A stretch of 64,000 bases of DNA from Rhodobacteraceae bacterium Alg231-04 (GCA_900143635.1 FREY01000008.1:142056-206055); one strand, 5' to 3'. Numbered from the stretch's first letter, positions 9,689 through 18,427 are shown. Translations and numbers: made by a program. The notes: generated by a model not told the origin, from the letters alone.

Positions 9689-9691
9689 ATC

Positions 9692-10666
9692 CTATCCTTT
9701 TGGAACAAAGTTTTCGGCGAAAAACCGGTACCAGTTTCCGCCCATTATCCCGTCCACCTCAGAGGTGCTCAGGCCTGTCGCGCACAGGCCTGAGCGGATG
9801 TTTCCGAAGTCACGGTTGTCGTTGAACCAGCTGGGCATTGCGGGGAAACCCGCGTCGCTTGCTGACCCTTCTCCATAGTCGATCTCCTTGGTCCAGCGGC
9901 CGACGCGCATCCATTCAACGATGCTGTCGGGTTGATCCTGGCAAAGATCGGTTCCGATCCCGAGGTGTTCGGGACCGTATTTCTCGGCAGCACGGGCGAT
10001 CATTTCGCAGAAGCTTTCCAGCGTGCAGTCGGATTTATTTTTCAGGTGATGCGGGTAGACCGAAAAGCCCAGCATGCCGCCATGGCCGGTCACCGCGCGG
10101 ATCACGTCGTCTTTCTTGTTCCGCAAGGCAGGGGACCATTCGTGGGTGTTGGCATGGGTGATCGCGATCGGGCGCTGAGAAATCTCTGCCGCTTCAATCG
10201 TCGAGCGATCGCCGGAATGGCTCATGTCCACCACCAGACCTACACGGTTCATCTCTTTGATGACCTGTTTGCCCATCCGGGTGATGCCGCTGTCGTAGTC
10301 CTCATAGCAGCCCGTCGCCAGCAGCGACTGGTTGTTATAGGTGAGCTGCATGAAACGGGCGCCGAGCGTGTGCAGAATCTCGATCAACCCGATGTCATCT
10401 TCCATCGGCGAGGGGTTCTGGAACCCAAAGAACACGGCGGTGCGGCCTGTTTCGCGGGCCACATCAATGTCGCTGGCCCACTGGCCCTTCATGATCAGGT
10501 CCGGGTATTGCTCGAACCAGCGGTTCCACTTTTCAAAGTTCAGAACCGTTTCACGAAAACTCTCGTGGTAGGCGATGGTGACGTGGATCGCATCCACGCC
10601 CCCCTCGCGCAGCTGGCGGAAGACCTTTTCCGACCAATTCACATATTGCAGCCCGTCGATCAGCAT
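9692..10666 (-). CDS. M19 renal-dipeptidase-like protein lacking key metal ligands
   Basis: A 324-residue TIM-barrel protein of the membrane dipeptidase (M19) family, similar to the one in the Pseudomonas dimethylglycine-catabolism cluster (PA5396 type). Two of the family's zinc ligands can be aligned: H150 in DMSH and H171 in ITHANTHEW. The N-terminal HxD motif is absent (the protein starts MLIDGLQ), and the bridging Glu of the usual GVEGG motif is replaced by Gln83 (GFQNP). A normal dinuclear zinc centre is therefore unlikely, so a classical dipeptidase activity is doubtful. The ATG overlaps the aldehyde dehydrogenase stop by one base, and the 564-residue gene follows after 3 bp. Membership of the family is clear; the reaction is not. 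Confidence 0.85.
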   Translation of the reverse strand: MLIDGLQYVNWSEKVFRQLREGGVDAIHVTIAYHESFRETVLNFEKWNRWFEQYPDLIMKGQWASDIDVARETGRTAVFFGFQNPSPMEDDIGLIEILHTLGARFMQLTYNNQSLLATGCYEDYDSGITRMGKQVIKEMNRVGLVVDMSHSGDRSTIEAAEISQRPIAITHANTHEWSPALRNKKDDVIRAVTGHGGMLGFSVYPHHLKNKSDCTLESFCEMIARAAEKYGPEHLGIGTDLCQDQPDSIVEWMRVGRWTKEIDYGEGSASDAGFPAMPSWFNDNRDFGNIRSGLCATGLSTSEVDGIMGGNWYRFFAENFVPKG

Positions 10667-12117
10667 CAGAGAGGCTTTCCTGCGCTGATGTAGGCGGTCT
10701 TGACGGTGGTGTAGAACTCGGCTGCTGCCTTGCCCTGTTCACGTGGCCCGTAAGAGCTGTCGCCGCGCCCGCCAAACGGCACGTGGTAGTCGGTGCCTGC
10801 GGTGGGCAGGTTGACGGTGACAACACCGGTGCGCGCATTGCGGCGGAAGTGGGTGGCGCGGGCCAGCGACTGGGTGACGATGCCCGAGGTCAGGCCGAAG
10901 TTTGTGTCATTCACCACGCTCAGCGCCTCGTCGTAGCTGCCGACCTTGATCACGGATGTCAGCGGCGCGAACATTTCCTCGCGGTTGATGCGCATATCGT
11001 TGGTGGTGTTCAGGAACACGCCCGGCGACATGTAGAAACCTTCATGCGGCATCTCCAGACGCTTGCCGCCACAGGCCAGCTCGGCCCCTTCGGACTGGCC
11101 CAGATCCACGTAAGCAAGGTTTTCGTCCAGCTGCTGCTGGCTGACCACCGGACCCATCTGCGTGCCTGCTTCCAGCGCGTGGCCGACATTCATTCCTTGC
11201 GTCGCGACCAGCAGTTTTTCGACAAAGGCGTCATGCACCCCGGCATGTACGACCAGACGCGAGGAGGCGGTGCATTTCTGACCGGTGCTGCCAAAGGCAC
11301 CACCCACAGCCAGGGTCACGGCCAGATCGATATCCGCATCATCCATCACCGCCAGCGCGTTCTTGGAACCCATCTCCATCTGCACCTTGGTCAGGTTCTG
11401 GATGGCGGCCGCGGCGATACCTTTGCCGACGGGAACGGAACCGGTGAAGGAGATCGCGTTGACCTTCGGGCTCTCGACCAGACGCTGGCCGATCGAACGG
11501 CCCGACCCCATGACCAGAGAGAACAGACCCTTGGGAATGTCCTGACGGTTGATGATCTCGGTCAGTGCCACGGCGGAGGCCGGGGTGATGTTGGCAGGCT
11601 TCCAGACCACCGCGTTTCCGTAGCAGAGCGCCGGCGCGATTTTCCACGAGGCGGTCGCCGTGGGGAAGTTCCAAGGGCTGATGATCGCAACAACGCCCAC
11701 CGCTTCGCGGCGCACATCGATCTCGATATCGGGGCGCACGGAATCGGCGTTTTCGCCGATCTGGCGCAGGGTTTCGGCAGCATAGTAGGTGAAGAACTGA
11801 CCAGCGCGGTAGACCTCTCCCTTGCCTTCTGCAAAGGGCTTGCCTTCTTCGCGGGCCAGAAGCGTGCCCAGCTCCTCGGCGCGCTCCATCAACTCGTTGC
11901 CAATGTTCATCAGCACGGCCTGTTTGCGTTCGATGCCGTAGGCGGCCCATTCGGCCTGTGCGCGCTGCGCCTGCTCCAGCGTTGCATCCAGCTGATCGGC
12001 GCTGGCCTGTGCGAACATACCGATCAGATCGCTCAGGTCAGACGGGTTGCGGTTTTCGATCTCGCTTTCGCCAGTCATCCATTCGCCAGCGATCAGGTTC
12101 AGCTTGGTCTCGGTCAT
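10666..12117 (-). CDS. NAD(P)-dependent aldehyde dehydrogenase
   Basis: A 483-residue aldehyde dehydrogenase that oxidises an aldehyde to a carboxylate. Visible landmarks are N150 in SPWNFP, K173 in VWKPAN, catalytic Glu248 and nucleophile Cys282 in GQKCTA. The sequence reminds me most of alpha-ketoglutarate-semialdehyde / 2,5-dioxovalerate dehydrogenases, but succinate-semialdehyde or betaine-aldehyde substrates are not excluded. The start is ATG 12117, preceded by AAGGGG; a longer upstream frame runs through the divergent LysR gene and is not used. It is the first gene of the operon that runs down to the BCCT carrier and should be under control of the divergent LysR protein. Confidence 0.9.
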   Translation of the reverse strand: MTETKLNLIAGEWMTGESEIENRNPSDLSDLIGMFAQASADQLDATLEQAQRAQAEWAAYGIERKQAVLMNIGNELMERAEELGTLLAREEGKPFAEGKGEVYRAGQFFTYYAAETLRQIGENADSVRPDIEIDVRREAVGVVAIISPWNFPTATASWKIAPALCYGNAVVWKPANITPASAVALTEIINRQDIPKGLFSLVMGSGRSIGQRLVESPKVNAISFTGSVPVGKGIAAAAIQNLTKVQMEMGSKNALAVMDDADIDLAVTLAVGGAFGSTGQKCTASSRLVVHAGVHDAFVEKLLVATQGMNVGHALEAGTQMGPVVSQQQLDENLAYVDLGQSEGAELACGGKRLEMPHEGFYMSPGVFLNTTNDMRINREEMFAPLTSVIKVGSYDEALSVVNDTNFGLTSGIVTQSLARATHFRRNARTGVVTVNLPTAGTDYHVPFGGRGDSSYGPREQGKAAAEFYTTVKTAYISAGKPL

Positions 12118-12126
12118 CGGGAGCCC

Positions 12127-12199
12127 CTTAATAAAATTTGAACAAGCATGGACTCCGCCCCTCATGTCAGTCAAATTCAAACCGCTTAATGAAATTTCA
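12127..12199. promoter_or_regulatory. Divergent promoter region with a repeated LysR-type site
   Basis: The gap between the aldehyde dehydrogenase and LysR genes holds a direct repeat, CTTAATAAAATTTGA at 12127-12141 and CTTAATGAAATTTCA at 12185-12199, identical at 13 of 15 bases and 58 bp apart. The AT-rich core AAATTT is itself palindromic. This fits recognition and activation sites for a LysR regulator acting on a divergent operon. The assignment rests on position and repetition only. Confidence 0.45.
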
Positions 12200-12211
12200 G
12201 GAAGATTGAAG

Positions 12212-13096
12212 TTGGCTATCAAGATCGAAATGCTGCGCGCCTTTAGCACCGTGGCGCAGACCGGCAATCTGGCCGAAGCGGCCCAGCGTCTGGGGCGTAC
12301 GCCCTCGGCGATTTCAATGGTTTTGAAGTCACTGGAAGACCATCTGGGCCAGCGCCTGTTCGAAAGCGACCGCAAGAACCGGCTGACCCCGCTGGGTGTG
12401 CAGGTGCTGGAACTGGCGCAGGACGAGCTGAAACAGTTCGATGGAACAATCCGATCCATTGAGACCTGTGCACAGGCGCCGCAAGGCCTAGTCCGCGCAG
12501 CGGCGGTGCCCTCAGTGGCGGCGCTCATATTTCCGGCCGTTCTGCGCCAGTTTCAGGCGGAGTTCCCATCGGTTAAGGTCGAGCTGCGCGACGCGGATTC
12601 GCTGGCGGTGATAGATGCGCTGGCGCGCGGTCGTGTGGATATCGGCGTGGCCTCGGTTCCACATGGCGTGCGGGATGCCGATCAAGAGCTTCTGTTTAGT
12701 GATCCCTTCGGGTTGATCTGCGCCCCCAATCATCCCCTGGCAAAACAGGCTGCAGATCCAAGTGTAGAAGAGGTCTGCAAGGTCGGCTTCCTGAGCAATG
12801 ATCTGTGCCGTCAGCTGGAAGGAGAGGCGGCGCAGGCGCTGGTGGGCAGTGCGGCGGCCTCGGCTCAGAACACATTGACGCTAATGGCCCTGGTGCGCTC
12901 CGGCGGTTGGGTCACGGTACTGCCCCGCCGGGTCGCAGAACTAGACCCCGTTGGATTGCCGTTTCGGCCAGTGTCTGGGCTTGTGGCCGAACGGCAGGTA
13001 CATTTGCTGCTACGTCAACGACCTTCACCACCGGACTACGCGCTGCGCTTTGCCGAACTCGTTCGTCAATATGCCTATGCACTGCCCAAGTCGTAA
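12212..13096 (+). CDS. LysR-family transcriptional regulator
   Basis: A LysR-type activator or repressor (~294 residues). It has an N-terminal winged helix-turn-helix (FSTVAQTGNLAEAAQ followed by LGRTPSAIS and LKSLEDHLG) and a periplasmic-binding-protein-like effector domain. The start chosen is TTG 12212, because AGGAAG lies 7 bases upstream and the protein then begins just before the helix-turn-helix, as usual for this family. An ATG at 12164 would add 16 residues and leave only 46 bp for two promoters. It is divergent from the betaine operon 12117-4390, its likely target. The effector is presumably the imported compound or an intermediate. Confidence 0.88.
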   Translation: MAIKIEMLRAFSTVAQTGNLAEAAQRLGRTPSAISMVLKSLEDHLGQRLFESDRKNRLTPLGVQVLELAQDELKQFDGTIRSIETCAQAPQGLVRAAAVPSVAALIFPAVLRQFQAEFPSVKVELRDADSLAVIDALARGRVDIGVASVPHGVRDADQELLFSDPFGLICAPNHPLAKQAADPSVEEVCKVGFLSNDLCRQLEGEAAQALVGSAAASAQNTLTLMALVRSGGWVTVLPRRVAELDPVGLPFRPVSGLVAERQVHLLLRQRPSPPDYALRFAELVRQYAYALPKS

Positions 13097-13194
13097 TATC
13101 GTAGCGGAGTATAATGCCTTTGCGTGATCGGGGTTGAGCCGCTACCAATCAACGACCTGCACAACTTTAGGCATGTGCGATTTTAGGCATTTGC

Positions 13195-13787
13195 GATGCT
13201 GACTGCTTCAGCTCTGGTATTGGGGGCCCCAGGGGCCGGATCGGACAGGTGCTGCGCCATGTCTGGGGCGACCGAACGGATGTTCTGTGGCAAACCCGCC
13301 GCCCGCAGGCAGCGTGCCCGGTCGCAGTGCAAATCTGGGTGACAATCGGCTGTTGGGCCTTGCTGCCCTTCGTGCCGCCGGATCCGGCGGGCGGGTTCTG
13401 CTGGCCTCTGCTGCGCCGGTTTATGGAACCCAGTCCTGATGTTTGGGCGAAGAGGCAGCGATGACACCGACGACTGCTTACGGGTGGTCCAACGCAACGA
13501 TGGAGCATGCCACGCAAGCCGAAGCCGCAAAACTGGGCACTGCGCTGTGCCAACTGCGGATCGGGAATAATGCTGGGCTGGATGCCGCACTTGGCGGTTG
13601 GCAGCGGGGCGATTGTCTGAACCAGTTTCCGGGCGGACACACACCGGCGCGCAGCTACTTTGGTGTGCGCACCCGCGCGGAAATTTTGCACCATGGTGAT
13701 GAGCAGGCCGCACGGGATCTGGCGTCCCGATGGGTCGAAGGACTTGGTGATGAAGATTTGAATGCCGCGCCAAAGGTCCGACGGTGA
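13195..13787 (+). pseudogene. Decayed NAD-dependent epimerase/dehydratase gene
   Basis: Pieces of one nucleotide-sugar-epimerase-like protein appear in different plus-strand frames. SALVLGAPG (from ~13195) is followed in another frame by GRIGQVLRHVWGDRTDVLWQ, together an N-terminal Rossmann motif. The C-terminal part appears from 13461, with CQLRIGNNAGLDAALGGW and TPARSYFGV, typical of a Roseobacter NAD-dependent epimerase family I remember. Frame changes and a TGA at 13462-13464 separate the parts, and the middle of the protein is missing. The 108-codon frame 13461-13787 is the longest intact piece. I call this a dead gene rather than a set of small ones. Confidence 0.55.
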
Positions 13788-13820
13788 TACATTCCTGATG
13801 CCTCGGATGTGCCTGCTGAC

Positions 13821-13841
13821 GGGCCGGAAACAATCCGGCCC
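13821..13841. terminator. Hairpin between converging transcription units
   Basis: GGGCCGGA (13821-13828) pairs perfectly with TCCGGCCC (13834-13841) around a 5-nt loop. It lies between the dead epimerase (plus) and the end of the RND pump gene (minus, stop at 13850). A weak TTT follows on the plus strand; none on the minus strand. A bidirectional terminator is the simplest reading. Confidence 0.6.
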
Positions 13842-13849
13842 GCCGTTTA

Positions 13850-16800
13850 TTAAGCGCCCTGTGCAGCCAGACGGCGGCGCTCTTCACGACCGAAAAAGAT
13901 CAGATAGAAGACCGGTGCCGCCACCAGCGTCAGGACGGTGGCAAAGGTCAGCCCCCCCATGATCGTAACCGCCATGGAGACGAAGAAGGCGTCACCCAAC
14001 AACGGCAACATGCCCAACACCGTGGTCACGGCAGCCAGCATCACCGGCCTCAGACGCGACACAGAGGCTTCGACGATGGCTTCGCGCAGCGGTTTTCCTT
14101 CGGCCCGCACCAGATCAATCTCTTCGACCAGCACGATGCCGTTTTTGATCAGCATGCCCGACAGGCTGAGCAGGCCCAGCAAGGCAGTAAAGGTGAAGGG
14201 AAGTCCGGTGCCCAACAGGCCGATGACCACGCCGTTTACCGACATTGGCACTAAGAGCCAAATGATGATCGGCTGGCGCAATGCGTTGAACAGCAGGACG
14301 GAAATCAACACCATGATCAGCAAGGACAACGGCAGTTGTTTGCCCAAGCTTTCCTGTGCTTCGGCTGAATCTTCCAGCTCGCCGCCCCATTCCATTTTGT
14401 ATCCGGTGGGAATGACCATCTCATCAGCCAGATGGGCGATCTCGGCCATCACACTGTCGGCCGTCATGTCGGGGGGAATATCGGCCCCCACGGTGAGTGT
14501 CGGCACCCTGTCGCGTCGGTGAACAAGGGTGTTCTGCACTTCTGCGGCGACGCCATCGATCATCTGCTCCAGTGGCAAAGGCAGGCCTGAGGATTGTGAA
14601 AAGACGATCTGATCCATCAGGTTGTAGGCATCGGCGCGGTCCCGACGCAGGACGATCGGGATCAGGCGGTCGCGCTCACGAAAGACTCCGGCGGTGACAC
14701 CATCGGTCGAGAACATCAGCGTATCAGCAATATCCTCGCGGTTGACGCCAGCAGTCTGGGCCCGTTCGGTGGCGTAGATTGGCTTTAGCACCAACTCCTG
14801 TTCACGCCAATCGTGCCGCAGCGCCAGCACATTGGGGGAAATCTCGACCAGACGTCTTGCCGCCTCGTCACCCAGCTGGCGCAGCACCTTTGGGTCAGGA
14901 CCAGAGAAGCGCACCTGGATCGGATCGCCACCGCCGGGGCCAAAGACCAACCGTTTTGTGCGAAACTCACCTTCCGGGAAGCGGGCCTGACCAAAGGCTT
15001 CCAGATCAGCCTGCAGTGCCGGAATATCGTCGATGGTTTCGGTGCGAATGATCATATGGCCATAGCTTGGGTTGGCCTTTTCAGCTGAATAGGTCAGCAT
15101 GAACCGCGTGGCACCCTGACCGGCAAAGGTGGCGACAGACACAACATCTTCACGCGTCGCCAGCCAGTCTTCGACAATACCCAGATGTTCCGCAGTGGTC
15201 GCAATATTGGTGCCCTGCGGCAGCTTGTAATGAACGAAGAACAGTGGCGTGTTCGAATTTGGGAAGAACTGCTGCTTCATCAGCCCGAAGCCAGCAAAAC
15301 ACGCAACCGTCACACCAATGAGACCAACCACCACTAGCCAGCGCAGTTTCAGCGCCAGTTTCAGCAGCCCGCCATAAGCGCGGAAAATCAGTCCGTTATA
15401 AGACCCTCCGCCGGCACCTGCCTTGCCCTGCTTAAAGAAGTAATGCCCGAGAAGCGGTGTTGCGGTGAGCGCCAGCAGCCAGCTGAGCAGCAGGGAAATC
15501 GCTATTACCGCAAAGAGCGAAAACAGAAACTCGCCCGTCGCATCCGGGCTGAGACCGATGCCTGCAAAAGCCATAATGCCAATGACCGTGGCCCCCAGCA
15601 GTGGGATCTGTGTCTTCGAGGCGGCCTCACCCGCCGCATCGCGCGAGGTTTTGCCGCGCAGCATTGAGATCTGCATGCCCTCGGCGACCACGATAGCGTT
15701 GTCCACCAACATACCCATGGCGATGATCAGGGCGCCCAGCGAAATCCGTTCCATTTCGATCGAGAAGAAGTTCATGAACATCACGGTGCCGACCACGGTC
15801 AGTAGCAATGTTGTGCCAACCACCACAGCAGCCCGCCAGCCCATGAACAGCGCCAGCACCGCAACCACGATACTGACCGACATGGCCAGGTTCGCCAGAA
15901 AATCGTTTGACGCTTTTTCCACCACCAGATGCTGCTGGTAAATCGGCTGCAGCGCGACCCCATAGGGGATCTGAGACCCGAGTTCGGCCAGTTTAGCATC
16001 CACGGCATGGCCGACTTCAACGATGTTTTCATCTGCAAGCCCGGCCACGCCCAGCGTGAAAGCCTCGGTTCCATTAAAGCGGATAAGAACGTCAGGATCA
16101 TCAACCCGTGCGCGATAGACGCGGGCCATGTCGATGACGTTGATCACCTCACCACCGGAACCAACCGACAGGCCGGCAATTTCACTGACAGTGTCAGATC
16201 CGGCAGGTGCGGTCAGTATGGTATCCATTGGCCCGGCATCCAGTCGCCCCGCCGGACGCACAAGGTTGGAGTTGGCAATCGCCGCCGCAATAGAGGTGAT
16301 CGGAACATTCTGGTTGATGGAAATTGCCAGATCTGGTTCGACAAAAACGGCCTCTTCCGGGAGGCCGGAGACGTCGACATCTGCCACCCCTTCCACTGTT
16401 AGCAGCTCGCGTCGCAGGAACGTGGCAAGATCATGTTTTTCGCTGTCGCTGAAACCTTCTGCGGTAACCGCATAGAACAGGCCAAAGACGTCGCCAAAGC
16501 TGTCATTCACATGCGGCTGGCTGACCCCCTCGGGCAGCTGGCCCGCGGCGTCGCGAATGCGGGCGCGCAGTTTGGTCCATATGTCCGGCAGCGCATCCCC
16601 GTCAAAGGTGGATTTCATTTCCACTTCGATCAGCGAATGACCGGGACGGTTGATCGAGGTGATTTCCTTCACCTCTCCCATTTTCTGGATCGCCGATTCC
16701 AGTGGCTCGGAGACTTCGAGTGCCACTTGTTCGGCCGTGGCACCGGGATATTGGGTTGAGATCACCGCCTGTTTGATGGTGAAGGCAGGGTCTTCGAGGC

Positions 16801-16900
16801 GGCCCAGTGAGAGGAACCCCCAGATACCACCAAAAAGGGCGATCAGCATGATCAGCCAAGTGTAGATCGGTTTTTCGATCGACGCGCGTGCAATATCCAT
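13850..16900 (-). CDS. RND-family efflux pump permease subunit
   Basis: A 1016-residue inner-membrane proton-driven exporter of the AcrB/HAE1 type: one N-terminal helix, two large periplasmic loops and two groups of helices. The start is ATG 16900 (IEKPIYTWL follows, typical of family N-termini), 10 bp after the adaptor stop; a longer frame to 16969 overlaps the adaptor gene. In the fourth helix the AcrB pair DD is here D400-N401 (GMLVDNAIVV), so one of the two relay aspartates is Asn, as in several RND sub-families. The adaptor gene lies directly upstream and a MarR gene precedes that. No outer-membrane channel gene is visible in the window, so the pump must borrow one. Cargo unknown. Confidence 0.93.
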   Translation of the reverse strand: MDIARASIEKPIYTWLIMLIALFGGIWGFLSLGRLEDPAFTIKQAVISTQYPGATAEQVALEVSEPLESAIQKMGEVKEITSINRPGHSLIEVEMKSTFDGDALPDIWTKLRARIRDAAGQLPEGVSQPHVNDSFGDVFGLFYAVTAEGFSDSEKHDLATFLRRELLTVEGVADVDVSGLPEEAVFVEPDLAISINQNVPITSIAAAIANSNLVRPAGRLDAGPMDTILTAPAGSDTVSEIAGLSVGSGGEVINVIDMARVYRARVDDPDVLIRFNGTEAFTLGVAGLADENIVEVGHAVDAKLAELGSQIPYGVALQPIYQQHLVVEKASNDFLANLAMSVSIVVAVLALFMGWRAAVVVGTTLLLTVVGTVMFMNFFSIEMERISLGALIIAMGMLVDNAIVVAEGMQISMLRGKTSRDAAGEAASKTQIPLLGATVIGIMAFAGIGLSPDATGEFLFSLFAVIAISLLLSWLLALTATPLLGHYFFKQGKAGAGGGSYNGLIFRAYGGLLKLALKLRWLVVVGLIGVTVACFAGFGLMKQQFFPNSNTPLFFVHYKLPQGTNIATTAEHLGIVEDWLATREDVVSVATFAGQGATRFMLTYSAEKANPSYGHMIIRTETIDDIPALQADLEAFGQARFPEGEFRTKRLVFGPGGGDPIQVRFSGPDPKVLRQLGDEAARRLVEISPNVLALRHDWREQELVLKPIYATERAQTAGVNREDIADTLMFSTDGVTAGVFRERDRLIPIVLRRDRADAYNLMDQIVFSQSSGLPLPLEQMIDGVAAEVQNTLVHRRDRVPTLTVGADIPPDMTADSVMAEIAHLADEMVIPTGYKMEWGGELEDSAEAQESLGKQLPLSLLIMVLISVLLFNALRQPIIIWLLVPMSVNGVVIGLLGTGLPFTFTALLGLLSLSGMLIKNGIVLVEEIDLVRAEGKPLREAIVEASVSRLRPVMLAAVTTVLGMLPLLGDAFFVSMAVTIMGGLTFATVLTLVAAPVFYLIFFGREERRRLAAQGA

Positions 16901-16910
16901 GATGCCGGCC

Positions 16911-17954
16911 TCAGTTCGCGAAGCCGGTGAAACGGCGTACCGCTTGGCCGCTGTTGAGACGGCTACCACCAGTTAGAACGACCTCCTGTTCACCCTCCAG
17001 ACCGTCGGTGACCCGAAAGGTGCCGTGCTGGGTGGGGGTCACGTCAACGGCAACCCATGTAACGGTGCCTTCGTCCGCACCGACCGGAGAAAAGATCATG
17101 ACGCCAATGTCGCCGCTTGGGTTGGGGACAAGCGCTGTGGCGGGCAGTTCGATCTGTTCTCTGCCGGTTTCGATGGCGACCCGTACCGTGGCCGAGGCGC
17201 CGGGGAAAACGTCGAACCCATCGGGGGGCGGCAGCAACAGGGTGACCCGGTACGTTTGGCCTACCGTGCTGGCCTCGGCGTCGAATTCAAGGACCTGCAA
17301 GGGGTATTCGCCTGGTTGGCCAGGGAAGGAGGCGGTGATGTTGAACTCTTCATTACCATCGGTGCGCTGGAACAGGATTTCGGGCACATCCACTTCGATG
17401 TGCAGCTCTGACATGTCATGCATCCGCACGATGGGCGTGCCGCTGTTTACCGTCGAGAAGAGTGCCACTTCGCGGCTGGAAATCAACGCATCGAATGGCG
17501 CTTTCAGCGTGGCGTGTTTTAGGTTGAACTCCGCCGTCCGCAGGGCAATGACTGCAAGGCCCGCTGCAGTTTCAGCGTCTTCGATCGAAACTTGGCTGAC
17601 AGTTCCTTGCAATCTTTTCAGGCGCTGAACCGTTCTTTCGGCCTGTTCCAGCTGCAATTTGGCCTGCGCCAGCTGCAGGTCGAACTGTTCGAGGTCCAAC
17701 TGTGCAATCAACTCACCGCGCGGCACGATGAAGCCCTCGACCACCGGGAATTCCAGAATTTGCCCCGACACCTGAAACGCCAGATCCACGGTCTGTTTGG
17801 CACTGACCTGACCAAAGAACTGACGTTCAACCGCAACCGGACCAACGGCGGTCGTCAGCAGCTTCACCGGCTTCAGAACCTCCTGCGCGAGAGCAGGGGC
17901 CGCCTGCAGGGCACTGGCCGCCAGAATGGCAAAGAGGGTGTGTATTACTCGCAT
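16911..17954 (-). CDS. RND efflux periplasmic adaptor (membrane fusion protein)
   Basis: A 347-residue periplasmic adaptor. The first 23 residues are a signal peptide ending in ALA. Then come a lipoyl/barrel-sandwich half (FFGQVSAKQTVDLAFQVSG), a coiled-coil hairpin of ~80 residues rich in Gln, Leu and Glu, the second lipoyl half (LKAPFDALISSREV) and a beta-barrel domain. It would link the inner-membrane pump to an outer-membrane channel. The gene starts inside the last codons of the MarR gene (overlap 17945-17954), and the pump gene follows after 10 bp, so the three form one operon. Confidence 0.92.
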   Translation of the reverse strand: MRVIHTLFAILAASALQAAPALAQEVLKPVKLLTTAVGPVAVERQFFGQVSAKQTVDLAFQVSGQILEFPVVEGFIVPRGELIAQLDLEQFDLQLAQAKLQLEQAERTVQRLKRLQGTVSQVSIEDAETAAGLAVIALRTAEFNLKHATLKAPFDALISSREVALFSTVNSGTPIVRMHDMSELHIEVDVPEILFQRTDGNEEFNITASFPGQPGEYPLQVLEFDAEASTVGQTYRVTLLLPPPDGFDVFPGASATVRVAIETGREQIELPATALVPNPSGDIGVMIFSPVGADEGTVTWVAVDVTPTQHGTFRVTDGLEGEQEVVLTGGSRLNSGQAVRRFTGFAN

Positions 17955-18427
17955 GTCTTCAGTCCTTCCGGTGACCCGGTACTCATTATGTTGTCGAAAA
18001 TCTTGCAGGCGAGTTCCGAAAAGATCCGGGTCTCTTCGCCTGAAAGCCCGGACGAAGTTTCAAAGATCTTCACGGCGAGCCGTTCCATTTCGAGGCGTCG
18101 CTCCCATCCGGCTTCGGTCAGTTGGATCAACCAGGCGCGGCGATCTTCGGGATCGCGGCTGCGGCTCAGGTAGCCATGTGCCTCCAGGCTGTCCGCCGCT
18201 GCGGTGACGGCCGAAGGCGCTGACAGCATCAGCTTAGCCATGACACCCATGCGGCGCGGTACGTCCAGCCGGATGACGATCCGAGCTTCCAATTTGGTCA
18301 GCTGGGGATCGATGTTGATCAGTTCGATCTGCTCGTTGAGTTTCCAATATAGCGCGAAAACGCCCATCATCGCCTGAATTTCGGGCGTGAGCTTGCGGAA
18401 TTCCTCGTCGGTTTCGATCTCGGTCAC
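17945..18427 (-). CDS. MarR-family transcriptional regulator
   Basis: A 160-residue winged-helix regulator. The DNA-binding segment is seen in MLSAPSAVTAAADSLEAHGY followed by the wing SRDPEDRRAWLIQLTEAG, where the Asp-Arg-Arg of the MarR wing is conserved. The start is GTG 18427, because AAGGAG sits 6 bases upstream; the frame is open further but has no ribosome site there. As first gene of the adaptor-pump operon it is most likely the ligand-released repressor of its own operon, by analogy with other MarR-RND pairs. Confidence 0.9.
   Translation of the reverse strand: MTEIETDEEFRKLTPEIQAMMGVFALYWKLNEQIELINIDPQLTKLEARIVIRLDVPRRMGVMAKLMLSAPSAVTAAADSLEAHGYLSRSRDPEDRRAWLIQLTEAGWERRLEMERLAVKIFETSSGLSGEETRIFSELACKIFDNIMSTGSPEGLKTCE

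Noticed and set aside
4390..12117. Assignment of the BCCT operon to a named route such as homarine, trigonelline or carnitine degradation
   Set aside because: None of the marker enzymes I can recognise for those routes is present, and I cannot verify remembered gene lists here. Left as an open substrate question.
13249..13464. Separate small genes in the 13.1-13.8 kb gap, on either strand
   Set aside because: The pieces fit better as one decayed epimerase on the plus strand. The minus-strand frames (13167-13887) have implausible composition.
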